From Deltaproteobacteria bacterium (GTDB lineage Bacteria > Myxococcota_C > UBA6777): DNA of 64,000 bases. Below the pieces are notes generated by a model, which worked only from the letters and a program-made list of their open reading frames with translations, had not been told where the DNA came from and did not search any database. Shown piece by piece: positions 1 through 8,188 of this stretch. Where the stretch lies: contig SBHC01000086.1 in NCBI GenBank assembly GCA_006226375.1, positions 1 through 64,000 of the forward strand, in the 5' to 3' direction. The first letter of the stretch is position 1. Every line of letters begins with the position of its first letter. The position numbers were made by a program, and so were the translations under genes.

Positions 1-1
1 G

Positions 2-1477
2 GTTGCTTTGGCAGGTGCCGAGGTCCGGAAGTTGATCGTCGATGGCTCCGTTGCAGTCGTCATCTTTGCCGTTGCAGTCTTCCTTTGCGGCGGGCAACAC
101 TTCGCCCAGGCAGGCGGTCCAGGTTCCGTTGGTGCACGTTCGGGAGCCGTCTTTGCAGGCCCCTTTCCCGCGAGTGCTGGGCGATCCCGAGTAGCACGCG
201 CCAGACAGAGGAGTGGGCTGGCCCTTGCTATTGTCGACGCGACCGTCACAGTCATCGTCTTTGCCGTTGCAGTCTTCCACGCCGGGGAGCGTATCGTTTT
301 TGCAGGAATCCCATCGTCCGTTGGTGCATTCTTGGGTGCCGTCCTTGCAGATTCCTTTTTGACGAGTGTCAGGGGTGCCGCTGTAGCAAACCTGGGTCAA
401 CGGCTTGGTTTCGCCTGGGATGTTGTCGACTTGTCCATCGCAGTCGTCGTCAATGCCATTGCAGGTCTCCTTGGCCGGCAGAACTTCTCCGACGCAGGTG
501 CTCCATTGTCCACCAGTGCAGCGCTCGATCCCGGCTTTGCAAACCCCTTTGCCTTTGGTGCTCGCGTCGCCCGAGTAACATTCACGCTGAAGGATCTTGT
601 TTTCGCCTTTGATGTTGTCGACCTGCCCATCGCAGTCGTTGTCTTTGTTGTCGCAGACTTCTTCTTCCGGTAGGACTTCCTTCTGGCAGGTGTCCCATTT
701 GCCTTCTTTGCAAAGCTGGAAGCCGTCCTGGCAGGTGCCCTTCTTGCGGGTGTTGGCGTCACCGCTGTAGCAGGTTTGTTGGAGCGAATCGGAGGAGTCT
801 TTGATGTTGTCGACCTTGCCGTCGCAGTCGTCGTCCTCGCCGTTGCACTCTTCGTTTTCGGGTCCTTTGGAGCCTTCGCAGACGGTCCACTTTCCGGTGT
901 CACACTTTTGGATGCCAAGCTCACACTCGCCCTTGTCGCTTCCACAGGGACGGGTTTGGTTGGGCTGGCAGCAGTTTGCGACTTCTTCATCGATGGTGCC
1001 ATCGCAGTCGTCGTCGATGCCGTTGCACTCTTCAACTTTGGGCACTACCGATCCTTCACACTCTCCCCATACCCCAGCTTTGCAGGTTTGGGTGCCTTTC
1101 TTGCAGATCCCCAGGTCGGTGCCACACTCTCGGGTCTTGCCGTTCTGACATTGGCAGGGCTGCTCGTCGGTCCGGCCGTCGCAGTTGTCGTCGGTCTTGT
1201 TGTCGCAGATCTCAGGAGCGCCAGGGTGAACGTCTTTGTTGTTGTCGTTGCAATCTTTGGAGCGAGAGAAGTCGCCTCCCTTGCTGGGAGCCCAGCCGTC
1301 GCCGTCCTGGTCGTTCACCACGCAAGACCCATCCTGGCAAGACTGTGAGGCCTTGCACTCCGTGTCGTCGTTGCACTCAAACTGCTTGATCGTAGTGTCC
1401 CCACAACCCAACAACGCGACCATACAAAAAACGATACAACTTATGCGGAATATCCGCCCAGACATCAACGATTGCAT
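2..1477 (-). CDS. MopE-like Cys/Asp-repeat lipoprotein, C-terminus beyond window
   Basis: Open on the minus strand from ATG 1477 to the left window edge with no stop, so it is partial. The N-terminus is a lipoprotein signal (residues about 1-25) ending in the lipobox VALLGC. A classic MopE-type calcium-like segment follows (NDQDGDGW..., SKDCNDNN..VHPGAPEIC), then at least seven copies of a unit with the core E-x-C-N-G-x-D-D-D-C-D-G-x-x-D, separated by stretches containing paired Cys such as GxCxxGxQxC. These Asp/Cys units are known from putative metal-binding surface proteins, typical of myxobacteria and relatives. Probably an outer-membrane-anchored, surface-exposed protein; ligand unknown. 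The reverse-frame readings over this stretch are low-complexity shadows caused by the repeats. Confidence 0.9.
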   Translation of the reverse strand, partial: MQSLMSGRIFRISCIVFCMVALLGCGDTTIKQFECNDDTECKASQSCQDGSCVVNDQDGDGWAPSKGGDFSRSKDCNDNNKDVHPGAPEICDNKTDDNCDGRTDEQPCQCQNGKTRECGTDLGICKKGTQTCKAGVWGECEGSVVPKVEECNGIDDDCDGTIDEEVANCCQPNQTRPCGSDKGECELGIQKCDTGKWTVCEGSKGPENEECNGEDDDCDGKVDNIKDSSDSLQQTCYSGDANTRKKGTCQDGFQLCKEGKWDTCQKEVLPEEEVCDNKDNDCDGQVDNIKGENKILQRECYSGDASTKGKGVCKAGIERCTGGQWSTCVGEVLPAKETCNGIDDDCDGQVDNIPGETKPLTQVCYSGTPDTRQKGICKDGTQECTNGRWDSCKNDTLPGVEDCNGKDDDCDGRVDNSKGQPTPLSGACYSGSPSTRGKGACKDGSRTCTNGTWTACLGEVLPAAKEDCNGKDDDCNGAIDDQLPDLGTCQSN

Positions 1478-1627
1478 GCTTCCATCCACTTGGTATTCAA
1501 ACAACATCCCAACCCATTATACGTTGGGCGACCCTACCTATCACATTATTATGGTTGGGTCCAAAGGAAAAATCCAACGTTGACAAGGTTTTTCTTGCTT
1601 TGTGAGGAGGCGTAGATTCTACCAGGC

Positions 1628-4036
1628 TTAAGAGGAGGAGGCCAGGGCGAGGATGCCTTGCTCAGCGTCAAGCACGACAACATCGCCGGTTTGGAACATT
1701 TGAGTGGCGCCTGGGAGGTCGACGATCGCAGGGAGTCTATATTCGCGTGCGACCACGGCTCCATGTGAGAGTGTTCCGCCAATTTCTGTGGCCAGACCTC
1801 CAGCAATATGAAAGTAAGGGGTCCAACCGATATCGGTGTAGGGAACAATGAGAATCTCTCCTGGCTGAAGATCGGCAGCCTCTTCCACGGTGCGAGCGAC
1901 TCGTGCTTTGCCTTTCACCAGCCCTCGACTCACAGGTGTTCCCTGCAAGATCTTGTTGTTCGGGTCTTCGCTGCTGTAGAGGCTCTGGTGCTGAGGGCGA
2001 CCGATGCTCACTTTCTCAAAGGAGAGCTGCATTTGTTGCTGGTAGATACGATGACGAAGTTGAGCCCGCCGGGACCAGTCAACCTCCGGCGTTTGCAAGC
2101 TCTCTTTCAGCTCGTCGTGTGTCAAGAAGAACACCAGGTCTGCTTGGGGTAGAAGGTTTTGCTTCACCAGGTGTTGGCCCAGCGCCATGTACCCACGCTT
2201 GAGAAGACGCACACACTGAACCGTCAAAGACTTGGACCGTTCCCTATAGCGAATGGCGTTCTTGGCGATCGGAAGAATCCGCTGGACGATCGTTCTGGTC
2301 AGCCAGGGATATGTACGGAGGTCTGTGGAGAGGGCGGTTTCTTGTCGAGAGATCGGTTGAGGAGACAACAGGTTCCGAACCACACTCTGTAAGGAGCGAA
2401 CGACTGGCAAAGGATTCTCTCTCCAGTCTTGCTCAAAGAGTTCCATCTCACGAAAACATCGGTGCCCATGGCGGTTCAGGTAGCTCTCAAAGGTTTGGGC
2501 ATACTCCTCAGCCTTTGGAGATTGCAGCCAAGCTTGAGCCTCCTCGGGTGCAAAGGCTACGAACTGTTCGGCGATGGCCTGGTCTTCCATGATTTGGTTC
2601 GCAAGCCTGTCAAGCTCTTCGACAGTTCCCGTGCTTTCTACCCGGCCAACATCACTCAACAAGGATGACATGAGTGAATGATGGGCTAGAGTCGCAGCTT
2701 TGCCTTTGGTGAGAGTTCGAAGCATCACATCATTGGCAACGCCAGAGCGCATGGATACATGAAGCTGTACCAGGAGGGCTTCTTCCAGGAGCTTGTGTTG
2801 TTCTTCCGTCCAGGTGAGCCATTCCTCTGCGCTCAGGTTGTTGGGAAGCTGACGAGATTGGATCCTCGGCTCTACTCGCTCCAAGAAGGCTTTGGCTCCT
2901 CGTAACATCCGAAAGAACCGGACACCGTTTCGGAGCCGAGAGACAAGCGAGTCCACTGGAGGGAGGTCGGTCGTGGGAAGAGGACTGCCTGCCAAGCTGA
3001 TGTCAACCCCTTCTTTGTTTGCGCCGAGGATCCGAGTGGCGATGATGTACATGTTCGACAGGTGAAGGAACAAATGTCCCGAAAACGACACAACCATCGG
3101 TGTTTGGGAGGATGCTTCGGGAAGGGCACCGATCGTCACATACGTTTGTTGTAGGGCCCAATCGATGGCGGAAGCCACTGTCGCGCGACTCAAGGGAGTG
3201 ACGGCTCCTGGTAAGATCTCTCCAATGTTGTAACGAGTGAAGCAGGTGCTTGCTGTGTCGGGTGTGTAGTCAAACTCGGACAGGCTGGGTCCTTCAAGCG
3301 CAGTGATGGGTCTTGCTTGGAGCCAACAAAGTTTATGCTCCTCATCAAGCGCCCACTCCAGATCCAACGGATAACCAGCCTTCGCTTCCGCCTGTGTGGC
3401 AACTTCTATCATCTGACTTAACAAGGTCTCTGGGAGCTCCGTAGCTTCCATGTTGGAGGCAGAGAGCTGGCTTCCTGTTTTGGAAAACACGTAGCGAGAG
3501 GGCGTTTTGTGCCCGCTCATTAACTCCTCGCCGTTGCCCTGGATGGCTTCAACCACGATTCGGTCGGATTCTCCTGTTCGGGGCTCTGCTGTAAACAACG
3601 CACCTGCGTACTTTGCTGTCACCATGCGTTGGACAATCACCGCCATCTCTGTGTCTTTGTCGTTGGAATGCAGCTCTTGTTGGTAACTTTGGCTGCGCTG
3701 GGAGTGTGCTGACTGTAAGCATCGCTGCACAGCTTCTTGGAGTTGCTCTTCTCCTTCCACATGGAGGATGCTTTCAAACTGTCCAGCAAACGAAGCTTGC
3801 GCCCCGTCCTCTCCCAGCGCTGAAGAACGAACTGCTACTTTTCCTTGCCCCATGGCTTGGTACGCTTGAAGTAGGGCATTCGGGTGAGCGTCGTGCGTCC
3901 AATCCACCAAGACAAAGCCTGGCGGGACATCAAGGCCTATCGTGTGCAAAAAGTGCAGCCCTTTGGCTTTTCCTCCCACAGGTTGGTTTTCAATATCTTG
4001 GAGGGAGACGACTGTTGGTGTTTTTGTTAATGTCAT
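1628..4036 (-). CDS. PEP synthase / rifampicin phosphotransferase-like enzyme
   Basis: An 802-residue protein with the swivelling phosphotransferase layout. The N-terminal ATP-grasp domain (about 1-260) shows GGKAKGLHFL, VAVRSSALGEDGAQASFAGQ and LDLEWALDEEHKLCWLQARPI. The middle helical domain (about 280-690) is poorly conserved. The C-terminal mobile domain (about 710-800) carries the phospho-histidine motif GGTLSHGAVVAREY. The order ATP-binding, variable middle, His domain matches rifampicin phosphotransferases and small PEP-synthase-like proteins, where ATP's beta-phosphate is passed through the His to a substrate; the absence of a PEP-binding TIM barrel argues against a true PEP synthase. 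The substrate cannot be deduced. It stands alone with a 270-bp upstream gap. No clear Shine-Dalgarno precedes ATG 4036. Confidence 0.82.
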   Translation of the reverse strand: MTLTKTPTVVSLQDIENQPVGGKAKGLHFLHTIGLDVPPGFVLVDWTHDAHPNALLQAYQAMGQGKVAVRSSALGEDGAQASFAGQFESILHVEGEEQLQEAVQRCLQSAHSQRSQSYQQELHSNDKDTEMAVIVQRMVTAKYAGALFTAEPRTGESDRIVVEAIQGNGEELMSGHKTPSRYVFSKTGSQLSASNMEATELPETLLSQMIEVATQAEAKAGYPLDLEWALDEEHKLCWLQARPITALEGPSLSEFDYTPDTASTCFTRYNIGEILPGAVTPLSRATVASAIDWALQQTYVTIGALPEASSQTPMVVSFSGHLFLHLSNMYIIATRILGANKEGVDISLAGSPLPTTDLPPVDSLVSRLRNGVRFFRMLRGAKAFLERVEPRIQSRQLPNNLSAEEWLTWTEEQHKLLEEALLVQLHVSMRSGVANDVMLRTLTKGKAATLAHHSLMSSLLSDVGRVESTGTVEELDRLANQIMEDQAIAEQFVAFAPEEAQAWLQSPKAEEYAQTFESYLNRHGHRCFREMELFEQDWRENPLPVVRSLQSVVRNLLSPQPISRQETALSTDLRTYPWLTRTIVQRILPIAKNAIRYRERSKSLTVQCVRLLKRGYMALGQHLVKQNLLPQADLVFFLTHDELKESLQTPEVDWSRRAQLRHRIYQQQMQLSFEKVSIGRPQHQSLYSSEDPNNKILQGTPVSRGLVKGKARVARTVEEAADLQPGEILIVPYTDIGWTPYFHIAGGLATEIGGTLSHGAVVAREYRLPAIVDLPGATQMFQTGDVVVLDAEQGILALASSS

Positions 4037-4306
4037 TCGATTTGGCCGCAGTGCTTTTTCTTGGTTTGGGTGTAAAGCATTCCACTATGCCGGGTTTTTC
4101 GAAGGCTGGCAAGCCACTTTGTTCGGAACGTTTGGGTGCAATTCTTCGAAGGTGAGGGGAGATTGGGGTCTGTTTGAACCTTGTATGTTTCGTCTGGGCT
4201 GTTGGCTGGAGCCATCTGCGACGAAGGTCAACACAGAGAAATACAAACCCTGCACTGAGCATGTCGCTTCGAGTCCACAAGCAGAGGTTGACTCGAACAA
4301 GTTGGA

Positions 4307-5725
4307 TCAGGGTAGATTCGCCGGCGGGCCAAGAAGTTCTTGGGGAAGGGGCTTGCCGTTGAGGGTTTCGAGGAACGCTTTGAGGGCCTTCGTTTGTGAG
4401 GCGCTCAATTTCAACATCAGCATCGTCTCTTCGCGGTGACCGATAGCAGCTTGGGTCATCTTGCAACTTTCAGGCTGCTTGTTGGCTTGTTGGTTGGCCA
4501 CACAGTTGGATGGATTGGTTGCACCAAAGATTGAGTAATGTGCAATCACCTCGTCGAGGTTGGCGAAGCGACCGTCGTGCATGTACGGTGCTGAGAGAGC
4601 AACGTTTCGTAGCGTTGGGGTTTTCATCTCACCAAAGGTGTTCACTGTTTCTTGTGGATCGCTCTTCAGGAAACGGAGCTTGTCATTGCTGGAGTCCTTG
4701 GGAGCATCGCTGAACACGCCCAGCCCATTGAAGGGGTCGGACAACACGAGAGGAATGCCGTCAAAGCGGCCAATGTCTGGCTCCGGCAAACTCGATGGCT
4801 GGCCCAGACCAATGTTATGAAATTCTCCGTCGGAGAGGTTGGGTCCGTTGTGGCAAGCGGTGCAGCTTTCAGGCTGTACGAAGATCTGAAGCCCCCACTT
4901 GGCTTCGTTGGAGATGGCGTTCTGTTTGCTGGCGTCGTTGGTTTTGAGCCCTTCAACAAAGGTATCAAAGGGGGAGTCTTTGGAGACAAGCTTTCGTTGG
5001 TAGGCCTCCAAAGCCTTACCCATGTTGGCAAAGAAGAGGTTGACGGTTTTCTGATCTTCCTCTTTCATGGAGGTCCAGGCTTGGTGAAGGGGGTTGTCGG
5101 GTTGGTCAGGCATGGGCATGCCTTCTGGTGGGAATCTGTTGGTGTCGGAGACATCAGGAAAGCTACCAAAGACATTGGTGTAGGATTGCTTGAGGGCTTC
5201 GTTCTTCGCGACGTAGTGAACCAAGGCGAGGCGGTTGGTTCCCATCTCTTTGCTTGCTTCGATTGGGCTGAGTGCCTGGGACCAGATGGTGTCTTTCCGG
5301 CCATCCCAGTACAGCCATCGTTGGTAGGCCAGGTTCCAGAGGGTGGGGGTGTGTCGTTTTACCGTTTCCAGGCCTTTGGCGAGCGGGAGGTTATCACCCC
5401 ATTGCTTGTCAGGGGCATGGCATGTTGCACAAGAGACGCGACCTCCTTTGGAATAACCCTTGTCGTAAAACAAGTGCTGGCCTAGCAGAGCTGCTTTGGG
5501 GTCATCCGCGTATCGATTGGAAGGACTTGAGGGCAGCGGTGGTAGCGGTGACAGCGAGGATATCAACTTCTTTTCTTGCTCCGAAAAGGTTGGAGCAGTC
5601 GAGGTATCAATCGTGACTCCTGTGTCGGGTCCTTCGCCAGTTCCTCCGCAGGCAGTTACGCCCAGGAAGAGACCGGCGATGCATAGCATTCCAAGCAGCA
5701 GGTTGTTGGCATGGCTTCGTGTCAT
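4307..5725 (-). CDS. Di-haem cytochrome c peroxidase, MauG/CcpA family, lipoprotein
   Basis: 472 residues. The N-terminal lipoprotein signal ends in GVTAC at about residue 26, followed by a Thr/Ser linker. Two haem c attachment motifs, CATCH and CTACH, lie in the N- and C-terminal halves, as in bacterial di-haem peroxidases. Typical family segments include RHTPTLWNLAYQRWLYWDGR and TPTLRNVALSAPYMHDGRFANLDEVIAHYS. Such enzymes reduce peroxide in the periplasm with electrons from cytochromes or, in MauG, oxidise a protein substrate. It is the last gene of a minus operon that includes the outer-membrane protein 24 bp upstream and two secreted proteins before it. The context fits a periplasmic or outer-membrane redox job. 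Confidence 0.92.
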   Translation of the reverse strand: MTRSHANNLLLGMLCIAGLFLGVTACGGTGEGPDTGVTIDTSTAPTFSEQEKKLISSLSPLPPLPSSPSNRYADDPKAALLGQHLFYDKGYSKGGRVSCATCHAPDKQWGDNLPLAKGLETVKRHTPTLWNLAYQRWLYWDGRKDTIWSQALSPIEASKEMGTNRLALVHYVAKNEALKQSYTNVFGSFPDVSDTNRFPPEGMPMPDQPDNPLHQAWTSMKEEDQKTVNLFFANMGKALEAYQRKLVSKDSPFDTFVEGLKTNDASKQNAISNEAKWGLQIFVQPESCTACHNGPNLSDGEFHNIGLGQPSSLPEPDIGRFDGIPLVLSDPFNGLGVFSDAPKDSSNDKLRFLKSDPQETVNTFGEMKTPTLRNVALSAPYMHDGRFANLDEVIAHYSIFGATNPSNCVANQQANKQPESCKMTQAAIGHREETMLMLKLSASQTKALKAFLETLNGKPLPQELLGPPANLP

Positions 5726-5748
5726 GGTTTTGGGTTCATCCAGTCTTC

Positions 5749-6420
5749 TTACCAGGGGAGGTCTTTGGTTACAGTGATTCGGGTTGCCATCCCGAGCCCA
5801 AACGCCCGGTTGAACCCCAACGATGAGACAGATGCCAAGCCAAACTCAGGGCTCAGGTTGAGTCCGATGGAGAACCCTTTGGCAACAGCGATTCGAAAAC
5901 CTAGCTCAATGGCCATGTCGATGCGGTGATGGGCAGGTGCGTCGAAAGGCAAGAACGAGTGCCAGATGAAGCCGAATCCAAGAAACGGCTGGAACCTCAT
6001 GTGACGAAGCCAGATCCAGCGAAAACCCAGAGTGATGGGTACAAGGTGAAGAAGCTCCTGCCCTCCAAAGAAGCCGATGGCTGCGCGAAGGTGAAGGCCG
6101 CTGTCTGCGCTGATGGGCCGAAACAGAAGCTCTGGTTGGAGTCCTCCGGATAGACCAATCAGGTTGATCTGGATGGGGAGGGCGATGGAGAGCCGGTCCA
6201 ACCATTTGTTCCGTTTCTTCACAGGAACTTTGAGAGCCGGGGGAGTGGTGGTCTCCGCTTTGGCTACTTGCAAGGACAAAGGTGTTTTGGTGTCCTTGTC
6301 TTTGGTGAGTGAACTCTGTGGTGGTTGGGAGTGAGCTTGTTGCTTCGGTGAGTTGTCAGCCATTGCGCTGCTGCTCCACAAGAACAAGGCCAGCGATAGT
6401 ATCCAGCATTTAGTACGCAT
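5749..6420 (-). CDS. Putative outer-membrane beta-barrel protein
   Basis: 223 residues starting MRTKCWILSLALFLWSSSAMA, a clear Sec signal peptide with an AMA cleavage site. A Lys/Thr/Pro linker (about 25-70) is followed by alternating amphipathic strands rich in Gly and aromatic residues, ending in W, as expected for a small beta-barrel. I chose ATG 6420 rather than the longer in-frame start at 6660, because the longer form would overlap the upstream gene by 250 bp and only the shorter one has a signal peptide. Its start overlaps the upstream stop by 11 bp, so translation is probably coupled. No named family recognised. Confidence 0.72.
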   Translation of the reverse strand: MRTKCWILSLALFLWSSSAMADNSPKQQAHSQPPQSSLTKDKDTKTPLSLQVAKAETTTPPALKVPVKKRNKWLDRLSIALPIQINLIGLSGGLQPELLFRPISADSGLHLRAAIGFFGGQELLHLVPITLGFRWIWLRHMRFQPFLGFGFIWHSFLPFDAPAHHRIDMAIELGFRIAVAKGFSIGLNLSPEFGLASVSSLGFNRAFGLGMATRITVTKDLPW

Positions 6421-6991
6421 AGAGCCCCCAATTGGAGAAAATGGCGGTGAATGCCTCTCCATCAAACTTTTCTTCGACCCCAAAGCCAAATTGGAACTTG
6501 CCTTTCTGCTTATCTTTCGACCAGATCCATATCTGGTAGTTCCCTTTGCGAAGGGGAATGGCAATCGTACCGCTGGACCACATGCTACGACGCATGACCT
6601 GCTCGAAGAACACCTCACGCTCAGGCTTGTCGTTGGCTTCGTAATAAACACCAGCGCCATCCGGCAAGGGCTTGGGCAGAAGGGCCTCGACTTGACGGCT
6701 CGGCTTCGGAAGCCCTGGACCTACGATAGCGTATTGTGGGCGAAACTCCCTGTAGGCTTCTTGCCGGGGGACAAACAATTCAAAGGGTGTGGCAAAGGCT
6801 CGTTCCATGTTGAGACGGAGAATAAATAGCTCGTCCCCCGTTTCAAACACTCCAGGGAAAACCCATGACACATAAGGGTTGCTCACGGTTGTGTCAGCCT
6901 GAAGAGTTCCCGGTCTGTGAGCGTGAGCGATGGCGACGACCGTGCCAAACACCAGAAACGTGAGGGCACTCTTTCGTAGAAAGGATCGCAT
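6410..6991 (-). CDS. Secreted protein of unknown function in the di-haem peroxidase operon
   Basis: 193 residues with signal peptide MRSFLRKSALTFLVFGTVVAIAHA. The mature part has no Cys pair or haem motif; it looks beta-rich, with the segment GNYQIWIWSKDKQKGKFQFGFGVEE near the C-terminus. ATG 6991 is preceded by GAGGAG at a suitable distance. It lies between a Cys-containing lipoprotein gene and the barrel gene, whose start overlaps its stop. The family was not recognised; a periplasmic partner of the peroxidase or barrel is a guess from position only. Confidence 0.7.
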   Translation of the reverse strand: MRSFLRKSALTFLVFGTVVAIAHAHRPGTLQADTTVSNPYVSWVFPGVFETGDELFILRLNMERAFATPFELFVPRQEAYREFRPQYAIVGPGLPKPSRQVEALLPKPLPDGAGVYYEANDKPEREVFFEQVMRRSMWSSGTIAIPLRKGNYQIWIWSKDKQKGKFQFGFGVEEKFDGEAFTAIFSNWGLYAY

Positions 6992-7017
6992 GATAAAAAG
7001 ACTCCTCTTCCTGCTCG

Positions 7018-7329
7018 TTACTGACAGGCCTGTGGTAAATCGGGATAGGATTTTTTGAGCCAGGCGCTGCCACTTTTGCAGGAGCGAGTGCACAAGTCGG
7101 CACCTTCAGGGCTTCCCCAGCAAGCTCCTTCGACGCTAAAGCGCTTGTAGTCGGTTTGGATGTTGAGCTGTGTGTCGCGAGCTGCAAGGCAGTCCACGTA
7201 CTTTTTGCACTCATCACTTTGAATGACGTTGGCGCAGCCGATGTGCGCGAACAAGGCAAACGCTGCCAGGCAGAGGACTGCCAATCCCCCAGCTATGCCT
7301 TTCCACGATCGTGGTTTTTCTTGGTTCAT
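7018..7329 (-). CDS. Small Cys-containing lipoprotein
   Basis: 103 residues from ATG 7329, preceded by GAGAGGAG about 10 bases upstream. The longer in-frame start at 7419 would add 30 residues ahead of the signal. The hydrophobic segment GLAVLCLAAFALFAHIGC ends in a lipobox-like Cys; the mature part holds about five further Cys (DECKKYVDCLAARD, GACWG, DLCTRSCKSG). Similar small lipoproteins with paired Cys are common in myxobacteria. First gene of the operon leading to the di-haem peroxidase. Function unknown. Confidence 0.7.
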   Translation of the reverse strand: MNQEKPRSWKGIAGGLAVLCLAAFALFAHIGCANVIQSDECKKYVDCLAARDTQLNIQTDYKRFSVEGACWGSPEGADLCTRSCKSGSAWLKKSYPDLPQACQ

Positions 7330-7511
7330 CTGCACACTTCTCCTCTCAGTGCTCACTGTATACGATGAAGCAATGTTCTGTTTCATTGTAAAACAAACCC
7401 TGTTTTGTTTCTGTTCCAATAAAATGTATCATCTGGTAGGGAAATATCTATTCCCTACCTGTTGTTCGAACTATGGAACGCACTTCTGGGTAAAGAATGA
7501 GAGGGATAACA
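7330..7511. promoter_or_regulatory. Divergent intergenic region
   Basis: AT-rich spacer between the minus peroxidase operon and the plus FixH/YtkA-like gene; it should hold both promoters. It contains the inverted repeat AAAACA-N5-TGTTTT near 7389-7405. No confident -35/-10 pair could be assigned on either strand. Confidence 0.35.
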
Positions 7512-7994
7512 ATGAGATGGATCGTTTTTGTCGTAGGGTTCTTCTTTTCTGTTGGTGTCGTTGGCTGCGGTGGCTCCGGCGACAATTCCAACACAAACTC
7601 AAACACCAACAGCACAGCTTCTAAGGATTACAGCACCACACTCAAAACCAAGAGTGAGGCGTACGTTGTAAGCTACGGCGATATCAAGGACTCCGATGGA
7701 AAGGCCTATGAAAAGATTCCTTTTAACAAGATCTTTTCGATGACCCTTACGGTAAAGAGTGGTGGGGGGGAGGCTGCTGCTCTGGGTGAAGCACCTGCTG
7801 TGGAAGCGATGATGCCTGAACACCAGCACGGAATGAACACAAAGCCTGTCGTGGAGAGCGATTCTCCAGGCACGTACAAAGTAACAGGGATGCTGTTTCA
7901 CATGCCTGGACTATGGACCTTGACGGTCACGTTTCCTGGCCAGGGCGGGGCGTCTGAAAGTGTGACCTTCAATGTGATGCAAGAGGCAAGTTAA
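7512..7994 (+). CDS. FixH/YtkA-like lipoprotein
   Basis: 160 residues from ATG 7512, chosen over ATG 7497 because GAGAGGG lies 6-7 bases before it. The lipoprotein signal ends in VGVVGCGGSG; an Asn/Ser/Thr linker follows. The C-terminal half has the pattern MMPEHQHGMNTKPVV...GTYKVTGMLFHMPGLWTLTV, the His/Met-rich MPxHxHGM...G.Y.....F.MPG.W signature of YtkA/FixH-like domains, which often sit beside copper or cytochrome genes. It diverges from the peroxidase operon, so a shared redox or metal role is likely but unproven. The His and Met residues could bind copper. Confidence 0.75.
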   Translation: MRWIVFVVGFFFSVGVVGCGGSGDNSNTNSNTNSTASKDYSTTLKTKSEAYVVSYGDIKDSDGKAYEKIPFNKIFSMTLTVKSGGGEAAALGEAPAVEAMMPEHQHGMNTKPVVESDSPGTYKVTGMLFHMPGLWTLTVTFPGQGGASESVTFNVMQEAS

Positions 7995-8188
7995 GGCTGC
8001 AACACATAGGCCGCTTTTGAGCATCTTCGATTGTTCTTCACGCTCGTCTCTCCGGCTTGTGGAAAGAGGTCTGGGGCTGCGCACATTGACAGTATTCTTC
8101 ACACTCTCTACCATCTACAGTGTAGCTTGGGGGGGAGATGGACCTGTGTATCTCCTCTCTGGTTTCACTCTACCAGGAAGGTGTGCGA

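Noticed and set aside
8-1348. Several open plus-strand and minus-strand frames over the left edge
   Set aside because: They are shadows of the Asp/Cys repeats of the minus lipoprotein; their products are low-complexity Val/Ala or Arg/Cys runs without ribosome sites.
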